From contig JAHIHJ010000175.1 of assembly GCA_018899795.1 (NCBI GenBank), positions 1 through 14,461 of the forward strand: a stretch of DNA of 14,461 nt. Reading direction: 5' to 3'. Below are positions 7,180 to 13,338 of the stretch, piece by piece. Each line of letters begins with the position of its first letter. The stretch's first letter is position 1. Source of the stretch: Methanobacteriota archaeon. GTDB taxonomy: Archaea; Halobacteriota; Methanosarcinia; Methanosarcinales; Methanoperedenaceae. A program made the position numbers and the translations under genes. Below the pieces are notes generated by a model. The model ran no database searches. It had not been told where the DNA came from and saw only the letters and a program-made list of their open reading frames with translations.

Positions 7180-7201
7180 ATCGTTATTGATTTTTTCAAA
7201 T
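7178..7201. repeat. Direct repeat copy 2 (24 bp) at the start of the radical SAM gene
   Basis: This copy is identical to 5861-5884. On the - strand it reads GGTGA, two unmatched bases, then TTG and codons for KKSITI followed by TGA, and that TGA overlaps the radical SAM start as ATATGA. It is therefore a severed copy of the neighbouring gene's translation start. It could act as a tiny leader peptide coupled to the enzyme. Confidence 0.9.
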
Positions 7202-7337
7202 GATCACCCTTTCTTTTTTTTGCATATCCCGGTATTCGAATTAACCCCGTTTTTTTATCTGTTACCAGGCTGCGACAATGTTTTTGTATACTTCTAAATA
7301 CATAATTCTTTTCATTTTATATCCTGGGGCAACATTT
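7202..7337. other. AT-rich leader/intergenic segment upstream of the radical SAM gene
   Basis: No gene is visible here. Long T runs appear at 7211-7219 and 7251-7256. A TATA-like TATAAAAT on the - strand (7321-7314) is the best promoter candidate for the radical SAM operon, but it lies ~135 bases before the ATG, which would leave a long leader. Evidence is weak. Confidence 0.25.
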
Positions 7338-7388
7338 GACAGGATTTACAGGATACGAGCCAATCTTGCATATACTGTTTATCCTGTC
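7338..7388. repeat. Inverted repeat GACAGGAT...ATCCTGTC
   Basis: Perfect 8-base arms at 7338-7345 and 7381-7388 enclose 35 bases. A second CAGGATA unit lies at 7349-7355, so the left arm is a tandem GACAGGAT-CAGGAT. This pattern resembles small dispersed palindromic repeats. The right arm overlaps the stop codon of the HypF-like remnant, so it may also act as a transcript end there. Confidence 0.5.
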
Positions 7389-7672
7389 TGAAATTTATAA
7401 ACTGCAGCACCCGTTTTCTTCTTCAAAACAACAATAGGTTTCTGGAAAGATTCCAGCAGCTTTCTTTCTATGCCGTTAAGATCGGCGAACTTCCCATCTT
7501 CAAATCTCTCGCAGGTCTCCTTATTCTTTACAATGACTTCCATGAGATTTGCCAGCGGCGGATGCTCCTTCTTGAGCCTCTGGAGGAAGTTTTTGATCCC
7601 ATCCTTATCGCCATCCAGGAAAAGTTCAACACTGCTACCGGCATTTCTTATATAACGATCCTTTATGGTATT
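7379..7672 (-). pseudogene. HypF-like remnant (acylphosphatase-domain fragment, no start codon)
   Basis: On the - strand, a 97-codon frame reads RYIRNAGSSVELFLDGD, then IKNFLQRLKKEHPPLANL, and ends LLESFQKPIVVLKKKTG. The first parts match the C-terminal half of the acylphosphatase domain of HypF, the carbamoyltransferase of NiFe-hydrogenase maturation (YVRN-GxVE-PPLA). The last part resembles the later HypF segment LLxSPxRPIVLLKK. The HypF zinc-finger region between them is missing, as are the N-terminal catalytic acylphosphatase loop and everything after. An in-frame TAA lies at 7675-7673 and no ATG or GTG precedes the domain. It abuts the Lrp operator at its 5' side, so the gene front appears to have been lost. 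A small novel protein with a non-standard start cannot be excluded. Confidence 0.55.
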
Positions 7673-7683
7673 TTATCCATAAA
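7662..7683 (+). promoter_or_regulatory. Perfect inverted repeat overlapping TATA-like element: candidate Lrp operator/promoter
   Basis: TTTATGG and CCATAAA are perfect 7-base arms around the AT-only spacer TATTTTAT, which can serve as a TATA box. The start codon of the adjacent Lrp/AsnC regulator is 43 bases downstream, which allows transcription from about 7700 and a short leader with GAGG. A dyad over the TATA box is the expected arrangement for autorepression by an archaeal Lrp protein. Confidence 0.5.
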
Positions 7684-7725
7684 ACCTATTAACCCTTACA
7701 GCATAGGAAACGCCGAGGCATGACC

Positions 7726-8205
7726 ATGAAAGAAATACTCGAGATATTGGAAAGTAATCCGAGAATCGCAACCAAAGAGATCGCGACCATGACAGGTATC
7801 ACGGAAGCACAAGTTGCCTCAAAAATAAAAGAGATGGAGAAAAAGGGGATAATCCGAAAATACAAGACCGTAATAGACTGGGAAAAAGCGGGAGAAGAGT
7901 ACGTTTATGCTATAATTGAAATAAAAGTCGCCCTGCGCTCAAGGACAGGATATGACGCGATCGCAGAACGGATCGCGAAGTTCCCTGAGGTGAGGTCAGT
8001 GAGGCTTATCTCAGGAGGACACGACCTGTCCCTCACTGTGCGCGGGCGGTCGATGAAGGAAGTTGCGTTCTTCGTGGCTGAAAAAATAGCTACGCTTGAG
8101 CAGGTGCAGGGGACTGTAACGCATTTTGTGCTTCGGACATACAAGGAGGACGGAGATGTCTTATTCGAGAAAGAGCGCTCAGAGCGCCTTGCTGTCTCCC
8201 CGTGA
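7726..8205 (+). CDS. Lrp/AsnC-family transcriptional regulator
   Basis: This 159-residue regulator has an N-terminal helix-turn-helix (about residues 3-45, with NPRIATKEIATMTGITEAQVASKIKEMEKKGIIRKY split across helix, turn and wing). A ligand-binding RAM domain (about 60-140) includes YAIIEIKV and VRSVRLISGGHDLSLTVRG, the region where Lrp proteins oligomerise and sense amino acids. I prefer the ATG at 7726 over 7720 because GAGG (7715-7718) is 7 bases before it but only one base before 7720. The gene overlaps the following aminotransferase by 50 bases. That arrangement suggests the regulator controls, and responds to the amino acid handled by, the aminotransferase. The upstream dyad at 7662-7683 is its likely operator. 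Confidence 0.9.
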   Translation: MKEILEILESNPRIATKEIATMTGITEAQVASKIKEMEKKGIIRKYKTVIDWEKAGEEYVYAIIEIKVALRSRTGYDAIAERIAKFPEVRSVRLISGGHDLSLTVRGRSMKEVAFFVAEKIATLEQVQGTVTHFVLRTYKEDGDVLFEKERSERLAVSP

Positions 8206-9370
8206 AGCCAGACCTGAAAAGTTCGTTGCAGAACATGTCAGGCAGATTCCGCCTTCAGGCATCAGGAAGTTCTTTGACCTTGTGCTTGAGATGGAGGGCG
8301 TGATATCCCTTGGCGTCGGAGAGCCGGATTTCGTTACGCCATGGCACATACGAGAGGCATGCATTTACTCGCTTGAGAAGGGAACCACCTCATATACATC
8401 CAATTACGGGCTTCTTGAGTTGAGGGAATTAATATCGAAGTGCTACAGGAAGGAACAAGGTGTTGATTATGACCCGAAGAGCGAAGTCCTTGTAACAACA
8501 GGTGTGAGCGAAGCGGCAGACCTGGCTTTCAGGGCTGTGATCGATCCGGGCGACGAGGTAATAGTGCCTGAACCCTGCTACGTTTCCTATAAGCCCAGCG
8601 TTTCCCTTGCAGGCGGGACGCCTATACCTGTCCCGACATATCAGAAAAATGAGTTCAGGGTGACCGCGGAGCAGATCGAGAAGAACATAACAAAGAAAAC
8701 AAAAGCCATTGTCCTTAGCTACCCTAACAATCCGACTGGCGCTGTCATGAGAAAGAAAGACCTTGAGGATATAGCCGATGTGGTGATAGAGAACGACCTT
8801 GTCGTGATCTCGGACGAAGTGTATGGCAAATTGACCTACGATGGCGCACATACCTGTTTTTCATCACTCACAGGGATGAGAGAAAGAAGCATAATCCTGA
8901 ACGGTTTCTCAAAATCGCATGCCATGACAGGTCTTCGGCTGGGTTATGCAGTCGGCAGCGAACCTCTTATCGCAGCCATGACCAAGATACATCAGTATGC
9001 CATGCTCTGCGCGCCTGTTACAGCTCAGATGGGAGGGATAGAGGCGCTCAAGAACGGGGACAGCGAAGTGCAGAAGATGACCCGGGAATATGACAGGAGG
9101 CGGCGCCTTGTTGTAAGTGGTCTGAATAAAATGGGGCTTGACTGCTTTGAGCCAATGGGCGCATTTTACGCATTCCCGAGCATTAAGAGCACGGGATTAA
9201 CATCAGGGGAATTCGCGGAAAGGCTGCTTAAGGAGCATAAAGTTGCTGTTGTACCGGGCGACGTGTTCGGGGAATGCGGCGAAGGATACCTGCGCTGTTC
9301 TTATGCAACTTCGCGCGAGCAGCTTGTAGAGGCGCTATCTCGCATTGAGGCGTTCCTGGATTCTCTTTAA
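8156..9370 (+). CDS. PLP-dependent class I/II aminotransferase (aspartate-aminotransferase-like)
   Basis: This 404-residue fold-type I PLP enzyme transfers amino groups between an amino acid and a 2-oxo acid. Visible motifs are ISLGVGEPDFVTP near the N-terminus, SYPNNPTG (PLP-ring Asn), VISDEVYGKL with the pyridine-N Asp, and the Schiff-base lysine in GFSKSHAMTGLRLGYA (Lys253 from this start). The C-terminal Arg that binds the substrate carboxylate is in RCSYATSREQL. I chose the ATG at 8156 for the strong AAGGAGG about 10 bases before it; a GTG at 8126 has no such site. The substrate is unproven: aspartate, aromatic or branched-chain use are all possible. The 50-base overlap with the Lrp gene marks a regulator-enzyme pair. 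Its TAA shares the palindrome TTAA with the convergent neighbour's stop. Confidence 0.93.
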   Translation: MSYSRKSAQSALLSPREARPEKFVAEHVRQIPPSGIRKFFDLVLEMEGVISLGVGEPDFVTPWHIREACIYSLEKGTTSYTSNYGLLELRELISKCYRKEQGVDYDPKSEVLVTTGVSEAADLAFRAVIDPGDEVIVPEPCYVSYKPSVSLAGGTPIPVPTYQKNEFRVTAEQIEKNITKKTKAIVLSYPNNPTGAVMRKKDLEDIADVVIENDLVVISDEVYGKLTYDGAHTCFSSLTGMRERSIILNGFSKSHAMTGLRLGYAVGSEPLIAAMTKIHQYAMLCAPVTAQMGGIEALKNGDSEVQKMTREYDRRRRLVVSGLNKMGLDCFEPMGAFYAFPSIKSTGLTSGEFAERLLKEHKVAVVPGDVFGECGEGYLRCSYATSREQLVEALSRIEAFLDSL

Positions 9371-10257
9371 TGATCCTGAAGGTCATTGGAATGGGCAAGA
9401 AGGTCGTTGACATAGACCTGCTTACCAGTCCGGGTCATGTATAACCTGACCCACCAGACCGTCATGATGGGTTGCAGAACACCGAAAGTTATTATCAGAC
9501 TTATGAAAGACCAGACAATACTGATTATCGGGATGAAATTCATGACCATGTCGATTATTGCAAAGACAATAGAAACAGCGATCGTTAATAATATGAGGAT
9601 GATCACATCAACCCAATTTTTCTTGAAAAAGTCAATACCTGCAAGGATCCCGTCAACAGGACCAAGAGATCCTATCACAAGCGCATACCTGAAAGCTGCA
9701 AGTGCGGCGCCGATTATCAATAAATAGACCATCCATAGAAGAAATCCGCCACCAAGTAATATGCCAGCGCTGGCTGAAGGCTGATCGAGATCAAAATTCT
9801 TGATACCTGGTACTATAAAAACAATACCCGCAAGGGCAACGAGTAAAACAAGGAGATCTGCCAGGAACAGGTTCACGAAATTCTTCCTGCCGGCTTCAAT
9901 CATCGTGGAAACCTGTGTTCTTCCGGTCTCTATCGCCTGTCTTGCCATCCCGATGGCGCCTGATTCAAAGAAAGCAAATATCAGCATGATGATCAGGAAT
10001 GTTGATATTATCAGGAGAGCGATCTCAGGAATATGCTGTGAAGCGATAGAAGCGATGGACAAAAACAGGGCTTCGGGTTCGTCCACATTTAGATCGGAAA
10101 TGTCTGTTCCAAATAAAAGCAAAAACCCGATAATTAACATAATTGCAGCGAATATCCATGATATGAATACATAAAGCACAAAAGGAACACAAAGATTCAG
10201 GTTCTTCGTATATGTTTCAATGCCATTACTTATGATTTTACTTATTTCTTCCGCCAT
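9367..10257 (-). CDS. Polytopic membrane protein (archaeal DUF7847/DUF4013-like)
   Basis: This 296-residue protein has a short cytoplasmic start (MAEEISKIISNGIETYTKN) and about six long hydrophobic segments: LCVPFVLYVFISWIFAAIML, ALLIISTFLIIMLIFAFF, LFLADLLVLLVALAGIVFIV, LLWMVYLLIIGAALAAFRYA, DVIILILLTIAVSIVFAI, and the one near IVWSFISLIITFGVLQPI. An amphipathic stretch (GMARQAIETGRTQVSTMIEAGRK) lies between helices 2 and 3. The layout resembles archaeal glycerophosphodiester-phosphodiesterase-membrane-domain-like proteins of unknown role, which I recognise only by general pattern. No catalytic motif is seen. The stop overlaps the aminotransferase stop within TTAA. A 107-base AT-rich gap with TATA-like sequence precedes it, so it may have its own promoter. 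Confidence 0.8.
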   Translation of the reverse strand: MAEEISKIISNGIETYTKNLNLCVPFVLYVFISWIFAAIMLIIGFLLLFGTDISDLNVDEPEALFLSIASIASQHIPEIALLIISTFLIIMLIFAFFESGAIGMARQAIETGRTQVSTMIEAGRKNFVNLFLADLLVLLVALAGIVFIVPGIKNFDLDQPSASAGILLGGGFLLWMVYLLIIGAALAAFRYALVIGSLGPVDGILAGIDFFKKNWVDVIILILLTIAVSIVFAIIDMVMNFIPIISIVWSFISLIITFGVLQPIMTVWWVRLYMTRTGKQVYVNDLLAHSNDLQDH

Positions 10258-10271
10258 TTACAACCATCTTT

Positions 10272-10290
10272 GTTATTTAATTTATTTAAT
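10272..10290 (-). promoter_or_regulatory. AT-rich TATA-like region of the membrane-protein gene
   Basis: This is a 19-base stretch almost wholly of A and T (ATTAAATAAATTAAATAAC on the - strand), about 15-33 bases before the ATG at 10257. It fits an archaeal promoter with a leaderless or very short-leader message. No clear Shine-Dalgarno is present. Confidence 0.35.
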
Positions 10291-10364
10291 CAGTTATTAA
10301 TCTAACCTTTACACCACTGCCATTTAATAACATTATTGCCAGGATCATCAGAACAATTGCACGA

Positions 10365-10925
10365 TCATATACTTCTCGTTTTTACGATATCCCCTTCAAT
10401 ATCTTCTATTTCATTTATAAAAGTCTCGGCTATCTCCCGCGCAAGCGGTTTCCAGTCCGTTATCCCCAGGTCTGTAAGCGCTGCTGTCCTGACCTCTGCC
10501 GGAGTCCCTTCTGTAGTGATATTTATCCCGCAGTGTATTTTCTCACTCGATACGCCTGCCGTGGCTATGCTCACCGTGAGTTTCCCGTCATGGATGAAAA
10601 GGTCATCGCCTTTCCTTGTGGTCTGGATGCCCTGTCTCATGAGAACATCCCTGATGCAGATAATGAGTAGGCGCTGCATATAATACGCCAGTCGCATGCT
10701 GGCTGGCGAATCGAACCGTTCTATAATGATGTGGAGAAGGTCATCTCCCTGTATTGTCTTTCCTGCTTTCTCGTCTTCAAGGTCTTTCATATTATCGAAG
10801 GTAACATCCATAGGTCCATGGAAGATCACCATTGAGTCGCCTTTTATCCCTAATGTGAAAGCCCAGAGCGGGGCTATCTGCGAGCCGTCGTATTTTATTT
10901 TTTCTGGCAGTATCCTGGAGATCAT
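10365..10925 (-). CDS. DUF366 family protein
   Basis: This 186-residue soluble protein matches the archaeal/bacterial DUF366 family as I know it: KYDGSQIAPLWAF, then GIKGDSMVIFHGPMDV, then NMKDLEDEKAGKTIQGDDLLHIIIERFD, then QRLLI. The acidic motif D-L-E-D with D-D-x-L-H-F/I-I-x-E is the best conserved part and looks able to bind metal or nucleotide. The C-terminal half carries a beta-rich segment (LFIHDGKLTVSIATAG, IHCGINITTEGTP) and a helical end. The family has no established function. The gene is transcribed away from the small-ORF/nucleotidyltransferase pair, sharing a 132-base divergent promoter region. It is followed on the same strand by the unrelated membrane-protein gene. No strong Shine-Dalgarno is seen. 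Confidence 0.82.
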   Translation of the reverse strand: MISRILPEKIKYDGSQIAPLWAFTLGIKGDSMVIFHGPMDVTFDNMKDLEDEKAGKTIQGDDLLHIIIERFDSPASMRLAYYMQRLLIICIRDVLMRQGIQTTRKGDDLFIHDGKLTVSIATAGVSSEKIHCGINITTEGTPAEVRTAALTDLGITDWKPLAREIAETFINEIEDIEGDIVKTRSI

Positions 10926-10952
10926 GGATTATTATCCTTTCTCATTCATGTC

Positions 10953-10997
10953 TATCGATTTTTATTGATATTACTACAACTTTAGCATATTTATAAA
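10953..10997. promoter_or_regulatory. Divergent promoter region: palindromic TATA box and nearby inverted repeat
   Basis: TTTATAAA (10990-10997) is a self-complementary TATA box almost midway between the DUF366 start (10925) and the small ORF start (11058), and could serve either direction. TATCGAT (10953-10959) and ATTGATA (10964-10970) form a 7-base inverted repeat with one mismatch around TTTT. It sits where the DUF366 transcript would begin, and is a possible operator. Confidence 0.4.
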
Positions 10998-11057
10998 CTC
11001 TGCAACTTGAAGCGAAACCCTTATTACATCTCTGCAATAATTTTATTGTTGAAACAA

Positions 11058-11192
11058 ATGACCGCCATCCGAACAAAACCACGTTCTCCGGAAAAAGTTA
11101 AAATGTTCATCGAGATAGCAAAGCTTCGGGTAAAAGAAGGTGTAATTTTCGAAGGGAAGAAGATCAAAGAGGTACTGCCTTGGAAGAATTGA
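11058..11192 (+). CDS. Small basic protein preceding a nucleotidyltransferase (hypothetical)
   Basis: This 44-residue, lysine-rich protein starts at ATG 11058. It is mostly one predicted helix (SPEKVKMFIEIAKLRVKEG) followed by a short tail ending EVLPWKN. It is too short for the standard families and I do not recognise it. Its last 13 bases overlap the TTG start of the nucleotidyltransferase, whose ribosome site lies inside it. That tight coupling is the main reason to call it real. A TATA box at 10990-10997 would give a leader of about 40 bases. By position it could be the antitoxin-like partner or a cofactor of the nucleotidyltransferase, but nothing in its sequence proves that. An in-frame start at 11007 would add a hydrophobic tail and looks less likely. 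Confidence 0.6.
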   Translation: MTAIRTKPRSPEKVKMFIEIAKLRVKEGVIFEGKKIKEVLPWKN

Positions 11193-11671
11193 GCAGTAAG
11201 TTCAGGATATTAGCGGAAATCAGTGAAAAGCTTTCAGGAAATAAGAAACCGATCCTGGTCGGAGGCAGCGCGGTTGAATTTTATACACGTGGAACATGCA
11301 AGAGCATAGACATTGACCTTTTGGGAGACAGGGATTCTCTTGTGAAACTGCTTGAGGATATGGGATTTTCTAAGACGGGGCGTCACTGGTTCTACACAAA
11401 AGACATTGGTATTGAGATCGTGGGGTCTTCAGCAGAAGGCAGGCGCGTGAATGAGGTATTGCATGAAGGGAAAGTCATTCGTATTATTTCCATCGAGGAT
11501 CTGATCGTGGACAGGTTGAATGCCTGCAAACACTGGAAATCACAGTATGATTGTGAGCAGGCGCAGGTGCTTGCCGGGGCGTACAGGGATAAACTGGATA
11601 TGGATTATCTCAAGTCGCGAATGAAGGAAGAGGATTTAGAGATGGAATTACTCGAAATCTTTAAATCTTGA
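11180..11671 (+). CDS. Nucleotidyltransferase-fold protein (AbiEii/DUF6036-like)
   Basis: This 163-residue protein has the polymerase-beta-type nucleotidyltransferase signature: GGSAVEFYTRG (28-38), then S-I-D44-I-D46-LL with the two metal-binding aspartates, and a later IGIEIVG strand where the third acid may lie (Glu79). SIEDLIVDRLNACKHW (104-119) is the conserved helix of AbiEii/DUF6036-type proteins, many of which form two-gene toxin-antitoxin or phage-defence pairs. The start is TTG at 11180, with AGAGGT seven bases before it inside the preceding small gene (13-base overlap). The last 11 bases overlap the convergent pyrK stop. A conventional AbiEi winged-helix antitoxin is absent; the only partner is the 44-residue protein. 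Toxicity is inferred from family only. Confidence 0.8.
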   Translation: MEELSSKFRILAEISEKLSGNKKPILVGGSAVEFYTRGTCKSIDIDLLGDRDSLVKLLEDMGFSKTGRHWFYTKDIGIEIVGSSAEGRRVNEVLHEGKVIRIISIEDLIVDRLNACKHWKSQYDCEQAQVLAGAYRDKLDMDYLKSRMKEEDLEMELLEIFKS

Positions 11672-12407
11672 CCCTCTCACCGCACTCATTCCTCCTGTAA
11701 ACCCCGAACTCCGTCTTCTTCAAAACATCCCCTGAAAACACAGGTCCATCCTTACACACCCGCAGCCCGTCCACGCAGCACGCCCCGCATATCCCCAGAC
11801 CGCATTTAATATACCTGTGGAGGCTGAACTGCGCCTTCGATGGCGTGACCTTATCCAGCACTTTTTTCATCATCGGTTCTGGTCCGCAGCAGTATATTTG
11901 ATCATAATTTTTTACATCATCGAGCAGTTGTGTCACATACCCGTGCATCCCCTCAGTGCCGTCGTCAGTGGCTATACGCACTTCCCCGACTGCCTCAAAT
12001 CGCTTTGTGAACAGCAGTTCCTCTTTTGTCTTTGCCCCAAGAAGCGTGGTAATTTTAGCGCCTTCCGCGCCAGCCTTTTCAGCAAGCGGCGCAAGGGGAG
12101 CGGCGCCGACCCCGCCAGAAACAAGAAGAATTCGCCCGTTATTGATGTCGAATCCTTTGCCAAAAGGCCCTCTTATGCCTACTGAGTCACACTCATTAAG
12201 CTCGAACAGCGCCGAGGTCGCAGGTCCGACCTTCTGAACAGTTATCGCATTATCATACGAGAGCGCCATGGGAACCTCATCAACTCCGCGTATCCAGACC
12301 ATCACGAACTGTCCGGGGATAAGCTCGAACGATGTGTCAAAGAAAAATGTCCTGATAGTCGGGGCCTCTTCCACAACTTTTGTTATTACCGCATTAACAG
12401 GTCTCAT
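11661..12407 (-). CDS. pyrK: Dihydroorotate dehydrogenase B, electron-transfer subunit
   Basis: This 248-residue iron-sulfur flavoprotein passes electrons from PyrD flavin to NAD+ in the fourth step of pyrimidine synthesis. The N-terminal barrel has IPGQFVMVWIRG and the FAD-binding segment PMALSYD (46-52). The NAD domain has LLVSGGVGAAPLAPL (95-109) and YCCGPEPMMKKVL (172-184). The [2Fe-2S] ligands are at the C-terminus: C202-x4-C207-x2-C210-x7-C218, plus an extra Cys211. Length is normal. Its ATG overlaps the pyrD stop by four bases (ATGA), so the two subunits are translationally coupled. Its stop overlaps the convergent nucleotidyltransferase gene by 11 bases. Confidence 0.95.
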   Translation of the reverse strand: MRPVNAVITKVVEEAPTIRTFFFDTSFELIPGQFVMVWIRGVDEVPMALSYDNAITVQKVGPATSALFELNECDSVGIRGPFGKGFDINNGRILLVSGGVGAAPLAPLAEKAGAEGAKITTLLGAKTKEELLFTKRFEAVGEVRIATDDGTEGMHGYVTQLLDDVKNYDQIYCCGPEPMMKKVLDKVTPSKAQFSLHRYIKCGLGICGACCVDGLRVCKDGPVFSGDVLKKTEFGVYRRNECGERVKI

Positions 12408-13294
12408 AGTTCATGCGCCATCCCGTATATTTCATCCAGAGTCCATCCTTTTTCTTCAAGGAATGTCTTCATGCATGATGAAATATCCCTGAAGATGTTG
12501 ATATTGTCCCCAACCGCAGAGCCTATCTGCACTGCCCTGGCGCCAGCCATCATGAATTCCACTGCGTCCCTCCAGTCAGATACTCCGCCCACACCGATCA
12601 CCGGGATCTCAAGCGCTTCATAGAGGTCGTACACGCATTTTATTGCAACCGGCTTAATGGCTCTTCCCGAGAGACCGCCGAATCTGTTGCCAAGTATGGG
12701 ATAGCCGCTTTCGATATCAATAGCCATCGCCCTGACCGTATTGATCGCAACAACGGCATCAGCCCCGCCTCGCTGCGCCGCAAGCCCGATGCTCTTTATA
12801 TCCGTGACATTGGGCGTGAGTTTTACCCAGACCGGGGCAGAAGTTGCGCTTTTTACGGCTTTTGTGATCTCTTCCACAAGAGCAGGGTCAGAACCCACCT
12901 GGGCGCCGTATCCGCAGGCATGTGGGCAGCTCACATTGAGTTCAAAAGCATCGGCGCAAAGTGTGCCCGCTATTTCTGAAAATTCATCGGCGCTGCCTCC
13001 GAAAATACTTGCGATCACAGGCACGCCTCCTTCCTTTGCCTTATCTATTTCCCCCTGGAAATTTTTATAAGACGGATTTGGAAGACCCATCGCGTTCAGG
13101 TAGCCGCAGTCCACATCCACCATGCTCGGATTGCTGTGCCCGCTCATCGGTTCGATCCCGATGGATTTTGTGACCACAGCGCCCGCGCCGCCTTCTGCCG
13201 CCCTCTTTAATGAGCCGCCTGTCGTACCCATGATGCCAGCGGCAAGCATCAGGGGATTCTTGAGCTTCAATCCGGTTAACGTCAGTGAAAGCAT
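12404..13294 (-). CDS. pyrD: Dihydroorotate dehydrogenase B, catalytic subunit
   Basis: This 296-residue FMN enzyme oxidises dihydroorotate to orotate and works with PyrK. It is class 1B: the active-site base is Cys123 in ELNVSCPH rather than the serine of class 2. Other motifs are NPLMLAAGIMGTTG (13-26), VVTKSIGIEPMSGHSNP, LNAMGLPNPSY (66-76), VWVKLTPNVTD, AINTVRAMAID, GGLSGRAIKPVA and, near the end, PVIGVGGVSDWRDAVEFMMAGA. Length and order are normal. The start at 13294 fits the family's N-terminus. The gene lies 44 bases downstream of the SemiSWEET gene and has a TATA-like element just before it. Together with pyrK it gives a complete NAD-dependent enzyme, expected in an anaerobe. Confidence 0.96.
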   Translation of the reverse strand: MLSLTLTGLKLKNPLMLAAGIMGTTGGSLKRAAEGGAGAVVTKSIGIEPMSGHSNPSMVDVDCGYLNAMGLPNPSYKNFQGEIDKAKEGGVPVIASIFGGSADEFSEIAGTLCADAFELNVSCPHACGYGAQVGSDPALVEEITKAVKSATSAPVWVKLTPNVTDIKSIGLAAQRGGADAVVAINTVRAMAIDIESGYPILGNRFGGLSGRAIKPVAIKCVYDLYEALEIPVIGVGGVSDWRDAVEFMMAGARAVQIGSAVGDNINIFRDISSCMKTFLEEKGWTLDEIYGMAHEL

Positions 13295-13310
13295 TCTGGT
13301 TAATTATGCA

Positions 13311-13320
13311 TGATAAATAC
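13311..13320 (-). promoter_or_regulatory. Probable TATA box of the pyrDK operon
   Basis: GTATTTATCA on the - strand is centred about 22 bases before the pyrD ATG (13294) and is followed by an AT-rich stretch. No Shine-Dalgarno is seen (aattaaccagaATG). The spacing fits a leaderless or near-leaderless message, although read-through from the upstream SemiSWEET gene is also possible. Confidence 0.35.
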
Positions 13321-13338
13321 ATAGTTCTTTTTATCCGC

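Noticed and set aside
11007..11057. Extension of the small ORF to an upstream start at 11007
   Set aside because: It would add a hydrophobic tail unlike the rest and place the start close to the expected transcription start. The ATG at 11058 is the better supported choice.
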